From contig DATKZY010000008.1 of the NCBI GenBank assembly GCA_035527715.1, positions 62,001 through 126,000 on the forward strand: 64,000 nt of DNA, written 5' to 3'. The translations under genes and the position numbers were made by a program. Shown piece by piece: positions 56,758 to 64,000 of this stretch (the stretch's first letter is position 1; every line of letters starts with the position of its first letter). Source of the DNA: DSUN01 sp035527715. GTDB lineage: Bacteria > Planctomycetota > PUPC01 > DSUN01. The notes under the pieces were generated by a model. That model saw only the letters and a list, made by a program, of their open reading frames with translations, searched no databases and was not told the origin of the DNA.

Positions 56758-56796
56758 TTGTTCTTCGGCCACGGGCACGTGATCCACTGCCATTGA
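56758..56796 (+). pseudogene. Relic of a DUF6785 C-terminus
   Basis: These 39 bases read LFFGHGHVIHCH and a TGA. They are about 80% identical to the 3' end of the DUF6785 gene (FFGHGHAIYWH, stop, at 55668-55704). They lie between the promoter and start of the YwaF-like gene. Either a deleted second DUF6785 copy or a short leader peptide would explain it. Confidence 0.4.
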
Positions 56797-56805
56797 GGCG
56801 CCACA

Positions 56806-57546
56806 GTGGGCAACAGGCCGTTCGTTCCGTGTGGAGGAGAGCATTGGCTGGGGCTGGCGCTCTCGCTGGGCCTCGGGGCCGCGCTGGTGTGGGCCGTGCG
56901 GCGCTCGGGCTCGCGGCGGCTGGACCGGGCGACGCGTTGGGCGCTCGCCGCGGCGTGCGCGGGCGGCGAGCTGTTCCTCCTCGCCTGGTGGCTGGCGCAC
57001 GGGGCGCGGCTCGCCAATCTCCTGCCGCTCCATATGTGCGATGTCACCGTGGTGCTGGCGCCCGTCGTGCTGCTCACGGGGCACTGGCTCTGCTATGAGC
57101 TGCTCTACTTCTGGGGCTTCGGCGGGGCGGTGCTGGCGCTGTTGACGCCCGCCGTCTCCTGGGGCTTCCCCGCGGTGCACTGCGTGTGCTTCTTCGCGCT
57201 TCACGGCCTCATCGTGGCCAGTGCGCTCTACGCCACCGTCGTGATGCGCCTCAGGCCCACGCTCCGCTCGCTCCTGCGGGCCTGGCTGCTCGCCATTGCG
57301 TACGGCCTCCTCCTCATCCCCGCGAACCTGGCGATGGGCACGAACTACATGTTCGTCCTCGAGAAGCCCCGGACGCCATCGCTCCTCGACGCGATGGGGC
57401 CGTGGCCCTGGTATATCCTCGTCGCGAGCCTGGTCGCCCTGGTGGCGATGGGCCTCTGCTACCTGCCCTTCCTCATCCTAGACCACTCCGGCCGCGCCCC
57501 GCGCGCGTCCAGGACGAGGACGACGGACGAGGACGAGGGACGATAG
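56806..57546 (+). CDS. YwaF/TIGR02206-family membrane protein
   Basis: A 246-residue integral membrane protein with about seven helices. The motifs LLPLHMCDV, AVHCVCFFALHG and ANLAMGTNYMFVLEKPRTPSLLDAMGPWPWYI are the signature of the TIGR02206/YwaF family. The family's function is unknown. A GTG start is used; the acidic tail (TTDEDEGR) is encoded by a GACGAG microsatellite, which could vary in length. It appears to be transcribed alone. Confidence 0.82.
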   Translation: MGNRPFVPCGGEHWLGLALSLGLGAALVWAVRRSGSRRLDRATRWALAAACAGGELFLLAWWLAHGARLANLLPLHMCDVTVVLAPVVLLTGHWLCYELLYFWGFGGAVLALLTPAVSWGFPAVHCVCFFALHGLIVASALYATVVMRLRPTLRSLLRAWLLAIAYGLLLIPANLAMGTNYMFVLEKPRTPSLLDAMGPWPWYILVASLVALVAMGLCYLPFLILDHSGRAPRASRTRTTDEDEGR

Positions 57547-57589
57547 CCCAAGGGTGGCTCTGGGGCTGGGCGAGGCCGAGCTGGCCCGC

Positions 57590-57780
57590 ATTTCTGAAGA
57601 AACGCGGGAAATCCGAAATCCAAAACCCGAAACCCGAAACAACACCGAAGCACGAATGACCAGGACACGAGGGAGGTAGACGTGTCAGGGTGGGTCGCTC
57701 ATGTTTGGGGCATTGGGGTTTTGGGCTTGGTGTTTGTTTCGGATTTCGTGCTTCGGATTTCGAGTTTCCTGGGCTTCTCA
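57590..57780. repeat. GAAATCCGAAATCC inverted repeat
   Basis: Two arms rich in GAAATCCGAAxC / GGATTTCGxGxTTC facing each other across 57660-57720. Similar strings recur in many environmental assemblies (from memory). This and the next hairpin are the only structure in the 520-nt gap 57547-58066. Confidence 0.6.
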
Positions 57781-57917
57781 CCAGCGGTGGGTGAGTAATC
57801 CAGGCTGGGGCCGTCCAAGGACGCGCGCGGCGAGGTTGGCGGCCTGGCGGGCTGTTTCCGCCTGCCTGCTGACGCCATAAGACATGATGCAGCCAGTACT
57901 TGTGTAGACGCAGTGTG

Positions 57918-57968
57918 AGGCTACAGACCGCCAAGTCCAGAGGCGGGGAGAGTGGCGGCCTGTAGCCT
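57918..57968. repeat. Hairpin family member B (covarying with 35005)
   Basis: AGGCTACAGACCGCCA (57918-57933) pairs with TGGCGGCCTGTAGCCT (57953-57968), one mismatch, loop of 19 nt. The same loop and flank occur at 35005-35053 with compensatory stem changes. Confidence 0.85.
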
Positions 57969-58066
57969 GTGACGCGACCGGCAGGCCGGGCCGCTGGAAC
58001 CAAATCGGCGGCGCCGCGTCTAACTTCATGTGGTATTGTGGCCCGTTCGACCTGGAAAGGAGTTCC

Positions 58067-60160
58067 ATGATGAAGTGGCTTGCCTGGCTTCTGGCGATTG
58101 CGGTGTGCGTGCCGACGGTCCTTGCCGCCGAGGCGGCCGTGCCGGTGACGAAGGTCACGGCCTTCAGCTCGGGCGTGGCCTACTTCGAGCACAATGGCAA
58201 GGTGACTGGCAACGCCGAGGTGCAACTGAAGTTCAAGACCGACGGCATGAGCGATATGCTCAAGTCGCTGGTGGTGCTGGACTTAGGCGGCGGCACGGCG
58301 GCGAGCGTGAACTACGCGTCGAGCGAGCCGCTCACCCGCGCCCTGAAGAGCTTCGGCATTGACATCTCGGGCGCGCCCACCCTCGCCCAGCTCCTCCAGC
58401 AGGTTCGCGGGGCCGAGGTGGCCGTCGCGGCCCCCGAGAAGGTCACGGGCAAAATCCTCGGCGTCGAGTCCAAGACCCGCCACATCCTGCCCTCCAACAC
58501 CGTGATCGAGGAGCAAATCCTCTGCCTCCTCACCCCTGAAGGCATCAAGTCCATCCCCATCGAAACCATTCGCGGCATTGCACTTACAAACGAGAAGCTG
58601 AACTCCGAGCTGAACAAGGCCCTGGCCCTGATGGTCGAGAGCCGCGACACGGACAGCAAGGCGGTGCAGATCAACTTCGTCGGCGATGGCGAGCGCCCGG
58701 TCCGCGTCGGCTACATCACCGAGGCCCCGGTGTGGAAGACGAGCTACCGCCTGATCCTGAGCGACGAGAAGAAGGACGAGGCGACCCTCCAGGGCTGGGC
58801 CATCGTGGAGAACACGAGCGACTACGACTGGGAGAACGTGGACCTGACGCTCGTGTCCGGCCGCCCGATCTCGTTCGTCGAGGACCTCTACACGCCCCTC
58901 TACCTCGACCGCCCGGTGGTGCAGACCGAGCGCTACGCGAGCCTCCGCCCGCGCACGTATGAGGATGGCATTGAAGCAGATAAGGACATCCTGGCCCTCC
59001 AGGCCGAGCGACAGGGTGGCGGTCCCCTCGCCGACGCCCGCCGCGCCGAGATGCGGAAGGCCGACCAGGCCGGCAGGTACCGCGCCAACAGGGCCCTCGC
59101 CGCCGCCCCCGGCGCCCCGCCCGCGGCCAAGGCGATGGAGCAGCTCGAGCGCGCCGCCAGCGCGGCCCTCCAGCGCGGCGTCTCGGCCGTCGCCTCGGGC
59201 CAGGCCGTCGGCGAGCTCTTCTCCTATCACATCAAGACCCCCGTCACCCTCCCCCGCCGCAAGTCGGCCATGCTGCCTATCGTGAATCAGGTCGTAAAGG
59301 CTCGGAAGATAAGCATTTACAACCAGGGCGCCCTCGCCACCAACCCCCTCAACGGCGTGTGGCTCATCAACTCCAGCCCCTCCAGCCTCCTCGCCGGCCC
59401 GGTCACGGTTTTCGAGGCCGGCACCTACGCGGGCGACGCCCAGATCGGCAACTTCCCGCCCGGCGACAAGCGCATCCTCAGCTACGCCGTTGACCTGAAA
59501 GTCACCGTGGACCCCTCCGCCTCCTCCAGCCGCAGGCTTGTGGCGGCCAGGATCGTCCGCGGCACCCTCACCGTCAGCCACCGCAACGAATTCGTCCAGA
59601 CCTACGCGGTCAAGAACAAGGCCGAGGACGAGCGAGCCGTCCTCATCGAGCACCCCTTCAGCAACGACCGCAAGCTGATCGAGCCGGCCGAAGCCCTCGA
59701 AAAGACCCCCCAAGTCTACCGCTTCGAGGTCAAGGTCCCCGGCACCAAGACAGGCAAGTTCGAGGTCAAGGAGGAGCGAGTGGACACGCAGTCCATCGGC
59801 ATCCTGCCGAGCAACATCGGCCAGCTCCAGTTCTATGCGGGCAGCGGCGAGATCCCCGAGAAGGTGCGGACGGTTCTTGCCGAGGCGATCAAGCGCAAGA
59901 ACGCCCTCACCGCCGCCGAACGCGAGCTGAACGAAATCCAGCAACGCATCCAGGCCCTTCGCCGCGAGCAGGACGACATTCGCAAGAACATGGCCGCCCT
60001 CGACCGCAACTCCCAGGGCTATCAGCGCTTTGAGAAAAAGCTCCTCGATAGCGAGACCCAGATCGAGACCCTTCAGAAACAGCTCGAGGACAAGCGAGCC
60101 GGCGTCAACAAGCTCCGCGCCGACCTTGAGGACTACCTCGGCAAGCTCAACGTCGAGTGA
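58067..60160 (+). CDS. Exported DUF4139-domain protein
   Basis: A 697-residue secreted protein: signal peptide (AWLLAIAVCVPTVLAAEA), an N-terminal region like the DUF4140 part (VTKVTAFSSGVAYFEHNGKV), the DUF4139 body (RVGYITEAPVWKTSYRLIL, GWAIVENTSDYDWENVDLTLVSGRPISF), and a C-terminal coiled coil (about 600-695, ERELNEIQQRIQALRREQDDIRK). Its role is unknown; it may bind surface structures. AAAGGAG precedes two possible ATGs (58067, 58070). It ends at a strong terminator. Confidence 0.85.
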   Translation: MMKWLAWLLAIAVCVPTVLAAEAAVPVTKVTAFSSGVAYFEHNGKVTGNAEVQLKFKTDGMSDMLKSLVVLDLGGGTAASVNYASSEPLTRALKSFGIDISGAPTLAQLLQQVRGAEVAVAAPEKVTGKILGVESKTRHILPSNTVIEEQILCLLTPEGIKSIPIETIRGIALTNEKLNSELNKALALMVESRDTDSKAVQINFVGDGERPVRVGYITEAPVWKTSYRLILSDEKKDEATLQGWAIVENTSDYDWENVDLTLVSGRPISFVEDLYTPLYLDRPVVQTERYASLRPRTYEDGIEADKDILALQAERQGGGPLADARRAEMRKADQAGRYRANRALAAAPGAPPAAKAMEQLERAASAALQRGVSAVASGQAVGELFSYHIKTPVTLPRRKSAMLPIVNQVVKARKISIYNQGALATNPLNGVWLINSSPSSLLAGPVTVFEAGTYAGDAQIGNFPPGDKRILSYAVDLKVTVDPSASSSRRLVAARIVRGTLTVSHRNEFVQTYAVKNKAEDERAVLIEHPFSNDRKLIEPAEALEKTPQVYRFEVKVPGTKTGKFEVKEERVDTQSIGILPSNIGQLQFYAGSGEIPEKVRTVLAEAIKRKNALTAAERELNEIQQRIQALRREQDDIRKNMAALDRNSQGYQRFEKKLLDSETQIETLQKQLEDKRAGVNKLRADLEDYLGKLNVE

Positions 60161-60191
60161 GCCATTCGCAGTCCCGCGTTCATCATTCCCC

Positions 60192-60225
60192 AAGGGGGCA
60201 GGCCCATCCGCCTGCCCCCTTTCTC
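60192..60225 (+). terminator. Intrinsic terminator
   Basis: A perfect 12-bp stem AAGGGGGCAGGC/GCCTGCCCCCTT with a 6-nt loop, followed by TTCTCTTT-type T-rich sequence. Nearly the same stem recurs after the beta-helix gene. Confidence 0.75.
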
Positions 60226-60276
60226 TTTCCGCGCCTTGAAGCCCCGCCCGCGCGCCCGTCGCGCCGCGATTTGAGC

Positions 60277-60304
60277 TTGACTTTCCCTTGCCGCCTTGTA
60301 CACT
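60277..60304 (+). promoter_or_regulatory. Predicted promoter of the beta-helix gene
   Basis: TTGACT, 16-nt spacer, TACACT. The -35 context (TTGACTTTCCC) is identical to the one at 29976. It implies a leader of about 260 nt. Confidence 0.5.
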
Positions 60305-60569
60305 CACACTTGTCTGCGGCTCGCGAGGAGATGGCGACTGCTGGTTCTCGCCTTCTTCTGGGAGACAAGCCGGTGCGGCCGGGCACACGGCGCAAGCGGG
60401 ATCGCGGGATACCTTTCTTCGGGGAGCGATTGCCCGAGAGCAGTCGCTCCCCGTTCTTTTTGGGCCGGGGCGGACGCGGCAATCCCCAATCGGCGCGAAA
60501 GCGCCGAGCCGGGATCGCGATCGCCTCTGGTTCTTACCATTGGGCCTCGTGACAGGAGAGGAGCGCAGA
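60305..60569 (+). promoter_or_regulatory. Long leader with attenuator-like hairpin
   Basis: The 5' leader of the beta-helix gene contains GGGGAGCGA (60421-60429) and its perfect complement TCGCTCCCC (60444-60452), followed by GTTCTTTTT, a convincing intrinsic terminator. Upstream segments rich in GCGAGGAGATGGCGACTG and CGCAAGCGGGATCGCG could form an alternative fold. A riboswitch or attenuation mechanism is possible; I could not match a known class. Confidence 0.45.
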
Positions 60570-63500
60570 ATGAGGCGGCTCGGCGGATGTGCTGTAGCGA
60601 TGGTGTTCTACCTCGCGGCTGTTGGTTCTTCCGGGGCAGGCGGGGCCACCTTGCTCGTCCCCTCGGAGGGGTATCCCACCATCCAGTCGGCCATCAACGC
60701 GGCGCAGAATGGCGACACGGTGCAGGTGGCCGCGGGCACCTACCTGGAGAACCTCGTCTGGAGCAAGAAGGACATCGCGCTCGTCGGGGCGGGGCCAGAG
60801 CAGACGATTGTGGACGGCAACGGAGCCGGCTCGTGCCTGACCATCAGCGGGGGGGTTCCCGCGACCGCGCGCGTCGAGGGGTTCACGTTCACCAATGGGA
60901 ATGCCCCCATCGGCGGCGGGCTGTATGTGATGAACTCCTCCCCGGCCATCGGGAACAGCGTGATTCGGGGGAACCGCTCGGCGCAATACGGCGGGGGCAT
61001 GGCCCTCACGAGTTCGGCGTCGGCGGTCACCGGCTGCACCGTCGCCGGCAATGAGTCGTACCAAGGGGGCGGCGTCTTCTCCTGGGGGTCGGGGGTGTCC
61101 TGCACGTTTGCGAACTGTGTGATCACAGGGAACAAGGCGACCGCGATTGGCGGCATCGGGTTGAGCGGCGGGCCGCAGGTGCTGAGGGACAGCAGCATTA
61201 CGGCCAACGAGGCCAGCTATGCCGCCGGGGTCTGCGTGATGAGCAGCACGTCGGTCGCGCAGGTGAGCGGCAACGTCATCTCCGAGAACAGAGCCACCTT
61301 GAGCGGCGGCGGAATCTTCTTCATCAGTTGTTCCGTGGCGGTCGTCAACAACGTGATCGCGCGCAACACGGCTCAGGCCGGCGGCGGCATCTATGGGGAT
61401 TCCTCTTCAGGAACAGTATCCAGCAACCAGATATCGGCGAACGCCGTGTCGGGGACGGGTGGGGGCGTGTTCGTGGCGAAGTGCGGCGCCCTGGCAGTCA
61501 GCGAGAACCTCGTGGAGGGCAACGAAGCCGCCGCCACGGGCGGCGGCATGGTCGTCGGCGCCTCGCCCGGCACCGTCACCGGGAACATCGTCATGGGGAA
61601 CCGGTCCGGTGCAGGTCCCGGCGGCCTCGGCATCCACTGGAGCGGGAACGTGACGGCCTCCGGGAACACGATCATAGGGAACTCCGCATACGGGCTTTCG
61701 TCCTCGGGCGGCGGGGTGGCGCTCTTCGGAATGTCCTCGGGCACACTGAGCGACAATATCGTCACAGGCAACACCGCCGGTGTAGGAGGCGGCGTGTACG
61801 CTTACAGCTACTGCGGCCCCTGGACGCTCACCAACAACACGATCGCGGGCAACTCGGCCGCCTTCAACACCGGAGGAGTGTACATCTACCATTCTACGAC
61901 CTTCACCCTCACCGCCAACGCCATCACGGGGAACACTCGCGACGGGCTTTTCTGCTTCGGGACCTCGCCACGGATCGAGGGCAACGAGATCGCGAACAAC
62001 ACCGGCTGCGGGATCCGGCTCACGGTTTGTGGCGTCGGAGAAGCCGAACTCGTCTCAACCCCGACGATCGTGGCCAACACCATCGGCGGCAACGGCCAGT
62101 GGGGCATCCTGTGCCAGGACACCGCGCCGGCGAACGCCGCCTCGCTGGAGGCCGACAACACGCTCACCGCCAACGGCAGCGGCCAAGTGTGGCAATGGTG
62201 GTACGGGAACGTCAGGGCGCTCCAGCAGGACGGCACCCCGGCCGCCGGCGCCCGCGTGAGCATCTTCAACAACGATGGCGACACGACCCCCGACGGCGGC
62301 TCGCCCTTCACCACAAGAGCGGATGGCTACACGGACGACCCCAACCGCATCTATGACTGGGCCCGCATCACCGAGTTTGAGGTCACAAACCAGGGGGTCC
62401 GCAGGACCATGACCCCTCAGACCATCCTGGCCACCCTCGGCGCCCTCACGGGCACGACTACCCATAATTGGAGTGGCCGCCGCCAGACCGCGATCGTCGT
62501 CCTCGGGGCCAACCGCCCCCCCGTCGCGGATGCAGGCGACGACCAGGAGGTGGAGCAGACCAGCCCCGCGGGCGCCGAGGTGACACTCGACGGCTCCGGG
62601 TCCTCCGACCCCGACGACGACGCGCTGACGTATGCGTGGACCTGGCCCGGCGGCTCGGCCACGGGCGTCAACCCCACGATCACCCTGCCCCTCGGCACCA
62701 CCACGATCACGCTCGTGGTCAATGATGGGCAGGCGGACTCGGAACCCGACACCGTGGCGATCACGGTTCAGGACACCACGCCCCCAACCCTCGTCATCCC
62801 CGCCGACATCACGGTCGAGCAGGCGAGCGCGGCCGGCACCGTTGTGGACTATAGCGTTGCAGCCACAGACGTCTGCGACGCCAGCCCGACGGTCGTCTGC
62901 ACTCCCCCGTCAGGCAGCGTGTTCCCGCTCGGCGTGACGACCGTGACCTGCACGGCGACCGATGGTTCGGGCAATCAGACGGCGAAGTCGTTCACCGTGA
63001 CCGTTCGCGACACGACGCCGCCGGAGTTGGTGGCGCCCTCCCCCATCGTAGTCGAGCAGGCGACGGCAGACGGGACAAAGGTCGAATGGCAGTGCCTCGC
63101 CGCAGACGTGTGCGATGCCGAGGTGGATGTGGTGTGCGAGCCGCCGCCGGGCAACGTGTTCCCGCTTGGGACGACCACCGTCACCTGCACCGCGACCGAT
63201 GATTCGGGCAATCAGACGGTGAAGACGTTCACCGTGACGGTGAAGGACACGACGCCGCCTGAGATCGAGAGCGCGTGGGCGACGCCGAACGCGCTCTGGT
63301 CGCCCAACCACAAGATGGTGGACATTGCGCTCGGCGCGGTGGTGGGCGATGTGTGCGATGCGGCGCCGGGGTGGAAGATCGTGGGCGTGACGTGCAATGA
63401 GCCGGTCAACGGCCAAGGCGATGGGAACACGTCGCCCGACTGGGAGATCACGGGCGACCAATCGCTCCGGCTGCGGGCCGAGCGCTCGGGCACCGGCTCG

Positions 63501-63611
63501 GGCCGCGTCTACACGATCACCATCGAGGCGACCGACACGAGCGGCAATGCCTCGACCGCCACTTGCACCGTCACCGTCCCGCACGATCAGAAGAAGCCGG
63601 GCGGGAAGTAG
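60570..63611 (+). CDS. Secreted beta-helix protein with PKD and HYR domains
   Basis: A 1013-residue surface protein. A signal peptide is followed by a right-handed parallel beta-helix (about 25-600) with repeating phrases such as GGGIFFISCSVAVVNNVIARN. A PKD-like domain follows (ADAGDDQEVEQTSPAGAEVTLDGSGSSDPDDD, about 650-735). Two HYR domains are about 37% or more alike (DTTPPTLVIPADITVEQA.. and DTTPPELVAPSPIVVEQA.., about 736-895). A C-terminal part (about 896-1013) resembles a further HYR/Ig-like domain. Beta-helix plus PKD/HYR is usual for secreted polysaccharide-binding or lyase proteins, but no catalytic residues are visible. The ATG at 60570 is preceded by GGAGAGGAG. Confidence 0.85.
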   Translation: MRRLGGCAVAMVFYLAAVGSSGAGGATLLVPSEGYPTIQSAINAAQNGDTVQVAAGTYLENLVWSKKDIALVGAGPEQTIVDGNGAGSCLTISGGVPATARVEGFTFTNGNAPIGGGLYVMNSSPAIGNSVIRGNRSAQYGGGMALTSSASAVTGCTVAGNESYQGGGVFSWGSGVSCTFANCVITGNKATAIGGIGLSGGPQVLRDSSITANEASYAAGVCVMSSTSVAQVSGNVISENRATLSGGGIFFISCSVAVVNNVIARNTAQAGGGIYGDSSSGTVSSNQISANAVSGTGGGVFVAKCGALAVSENLVEGNEAAATGGGMVVGASPGTVTGNIVMGNRSGAGPGGLGIHWSGNVTASGNTIIGNSAYGLSSSGGGVALFGMSSGTLSDNIVTGNTAGVGGGVYAYSYCGPWTLTNNTIAGNSAAFNTGGVYIYHSTTFTLTANAITGNTRDGLFCFGTSPRIEGNEIANNTGCGIRLTVCGVGEAELVSTPTIVANTIGGNGQWGILCQDTAPANAASLEADNTLTANGSGQVWQWWYGNVRALQQDGTPAAGARVSIFNNDGDTTPDGGSPFTTRADGYTDDPNRIYDWARITEFEVTNQGVRRTMTPQTILATLGALTGTTTHNWSGRRQTAIVVLGANRPPVADAGDDQEVEQTSPAGAEVTLDGSGSSDPDDDALTYAWTWPGGSATGVNPTITLPLGTTTITLVVNDGQADSEPDTVAITVQDTTPPTLVIPADITVEQASAAGTVVDYSVAATDVCDASPTVVCTPPSGSVFPLGVTTVTCTATDGSGNQTAKSFTVTVRDTTPPELVAPSPIVVEQATADGTKVEWQCLAADVCDAEVDVVCEPPPGNVFPLGTTTVTCTATDDSGNQTVKTFTVTVKDTTPPEIESAWATPNALWSPNHKMVDIALGAVVGDVCDAAPGWKIVGVTCNEPVNGQGDGNTSPDWEITGDQSLRLRAERSGTGSGRVYTITIEATDTSGNASTATCTVTVPHDQKKPGGK

Positions 63612-63635
63612 GCGGCGCCTTCTCTTTCCCACCCC

Positions 63636-63670
63636 GAGGGGGCAGGCCCTTCGCCTGCCCCCTCCCCTAC
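63636..63670 (+). terminator. Intrinsic terminator after the beta-helix gene
   Basis: A perfect 12-bp stem GAGGGGGCAGGC/GCCTGCCCCCTC with a 5-nt loop, then CCCTACTTAT. It could serve both converging genes. Confidence 0.7.
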
Positions 63671-63701
63671 TTATCCCTGACAGCTTGGCCCACAGCAGGG
63701 A

Positions 63702-64000
63702 CTACTTCGCCGTCCTGAAGTAGATGTCAATGGCATCGCGACCCAGGCCCCGGGGCGAATCAATGAAGACGTGCTCATAGTACCAACGCTCTGGCTTCAG
63801 GCCCGCCGTTCTGATCTCGAGCTTGACCTCGACCTGCTGGCTCGCCTTAGGTCCCAGGGTGCCCTGGGCGGGCGTTGCGGTGATCCAGGGCACGGTGGCC
63901 GTTATGGTGTAGGCGGCTGTGCCCGGGCCGAGGTTGGTCATGACGAACGCTCTCTGGGCCGTGGTGCCGACGGGGACTTCCTCGCCGAGGTCGAACTGGC
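63702..64000 (-). CDS. C-terminal part of a protein with an Ig-like tail (continues beyond the window)
   Basis: The minus-strand frame is open from the right edge to a stop at 63702 (about 98 residues). It reads QFDLGEEVPVGTTAQRAF then a BACON/Ig-like pattern (VPWITATPAQGTLGPKASQQVEVKL) and ends SPRGLGRDAIDIYFRTAK. A T-W-I-T..P..G-type domain of this kind is common at the end of planctomycete secreted proteins. An internal ATG at 63941 is probably not the start. Identity of the rest is unknown. Confidence 0.6.
   Translation of the reverse strand, partial: QFDLGEEVPVGTTAQRAFVMTNLGPGTAAYTITATVPWITATPAQGTLGPKASQQVEVKLEIRTAGLKPERWYYEHVFIDSPRGLGRDAIDIYFRTAK

Noticed and set aside
1..64000. tRNA, rRNA, replication origin or integrase genes
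   Set aside because: I scanned by eye for T-loop-like GTTCGANTC motifs, long rRNA-like stretches, DnaA-box clusters and integrase motifs and saw none. A covariance search would be needed for certainty.

Overview
The window is 64 kb of GC-rich chromosomal DNA. The first gene (uvrA) enters from the left edge and the last gene leaves at the right edge. No rRNA, tRNA, CRISPR array, phage or plasmid backbone was recognised. The gene families suggest a Gram-negative member of the Planctomycetota or a near relative in the PVC/Hydrogenedentota range. They include DUF1080, DUF4838, DUF6785, neutral-ceramidase-like, FGE-fused Ser/Thr kinase, PEP-CTERM, Tat-exported Gfo/Idh/MocA and divergent UroD proteins. 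A ydbH-ynbE-ydbL operon implies an outer membrane. The taxon is an inference from family content, not from a marker gene.

Layout. 0-3.6 kb: uvrA 3' part and a DUF4838 protein. 3.6-5.5 kb: a lower-GC two-gene ATPase/PIN-nuclease operon. 5.5-14 kb: SpoU/TrmH methyltransferase, propeller lipoprotein, WD40-like membrane protein, MenA-like prenyltransferase, and a pseudokinase-TIR-membrane fusion. 14-18.4 kb: PEP-CTERM protein, QueG-like Fe-S protein, GH-A hydrolase and an orphan HicB. 18.7-33 kb: a carbohydrate block with GH30-like enzyme, UroD-like protein, GH with binding domain, S9-like esterase/peptidase with NPCBM, kinase-FGE, DUF1080, SSS symporter and a coupled small membrane protein. 33-35 kb: a junction with an AT-rich palindrome, a truncated gene, a toxin-first PIN module and a broken second copy of its partner. 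35-39.4 kb: GH-A enzyme, then the DHQ synthase II and ADH synthase genes. 39.4-44.7 kb: ydbH-ynbE-ydbL and a UroD-like gene. 45-51.2 kb: leftward genes for glycosyltransferase, lipoprotein, aminotransferase, dehydrogenase and ceramidase-like protein. 51.4-64 kb: MDR dehydrogenase/PQQ propeller pair, DUF6785 membrane protein, phosphoesterase, YwaF-like protein, DUF4139 protein and a beta-helix/PKD/HYR surface protein.

How the genes work together. Many products carry signal peptides and act on glycans (DUF1080, three to four GH-A barrels, S9/NPCBM, ceramidase-like, PQQ and Gfo/Idh proteins). The symporter and MDR/Gfo/Idh dehydrogenases could take up and oxidise the released sugars. The shikimate-bypass pair could supply dehydroquinate, or an aminohydroxybenzoate. 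YdbHL/YnbE would serve outer-membrane lipid supply.

The strongest second-look signals are the ATPase/PIN cassette, the pseudokinase-TIR fusion, the archaeal-type aromatic pair and the palindromic repeats. Almost every long intergenic gap holds a palindrome with its own sequence. Two copies of one hairpin family, 23 kb apart, show compensatory stem changes.
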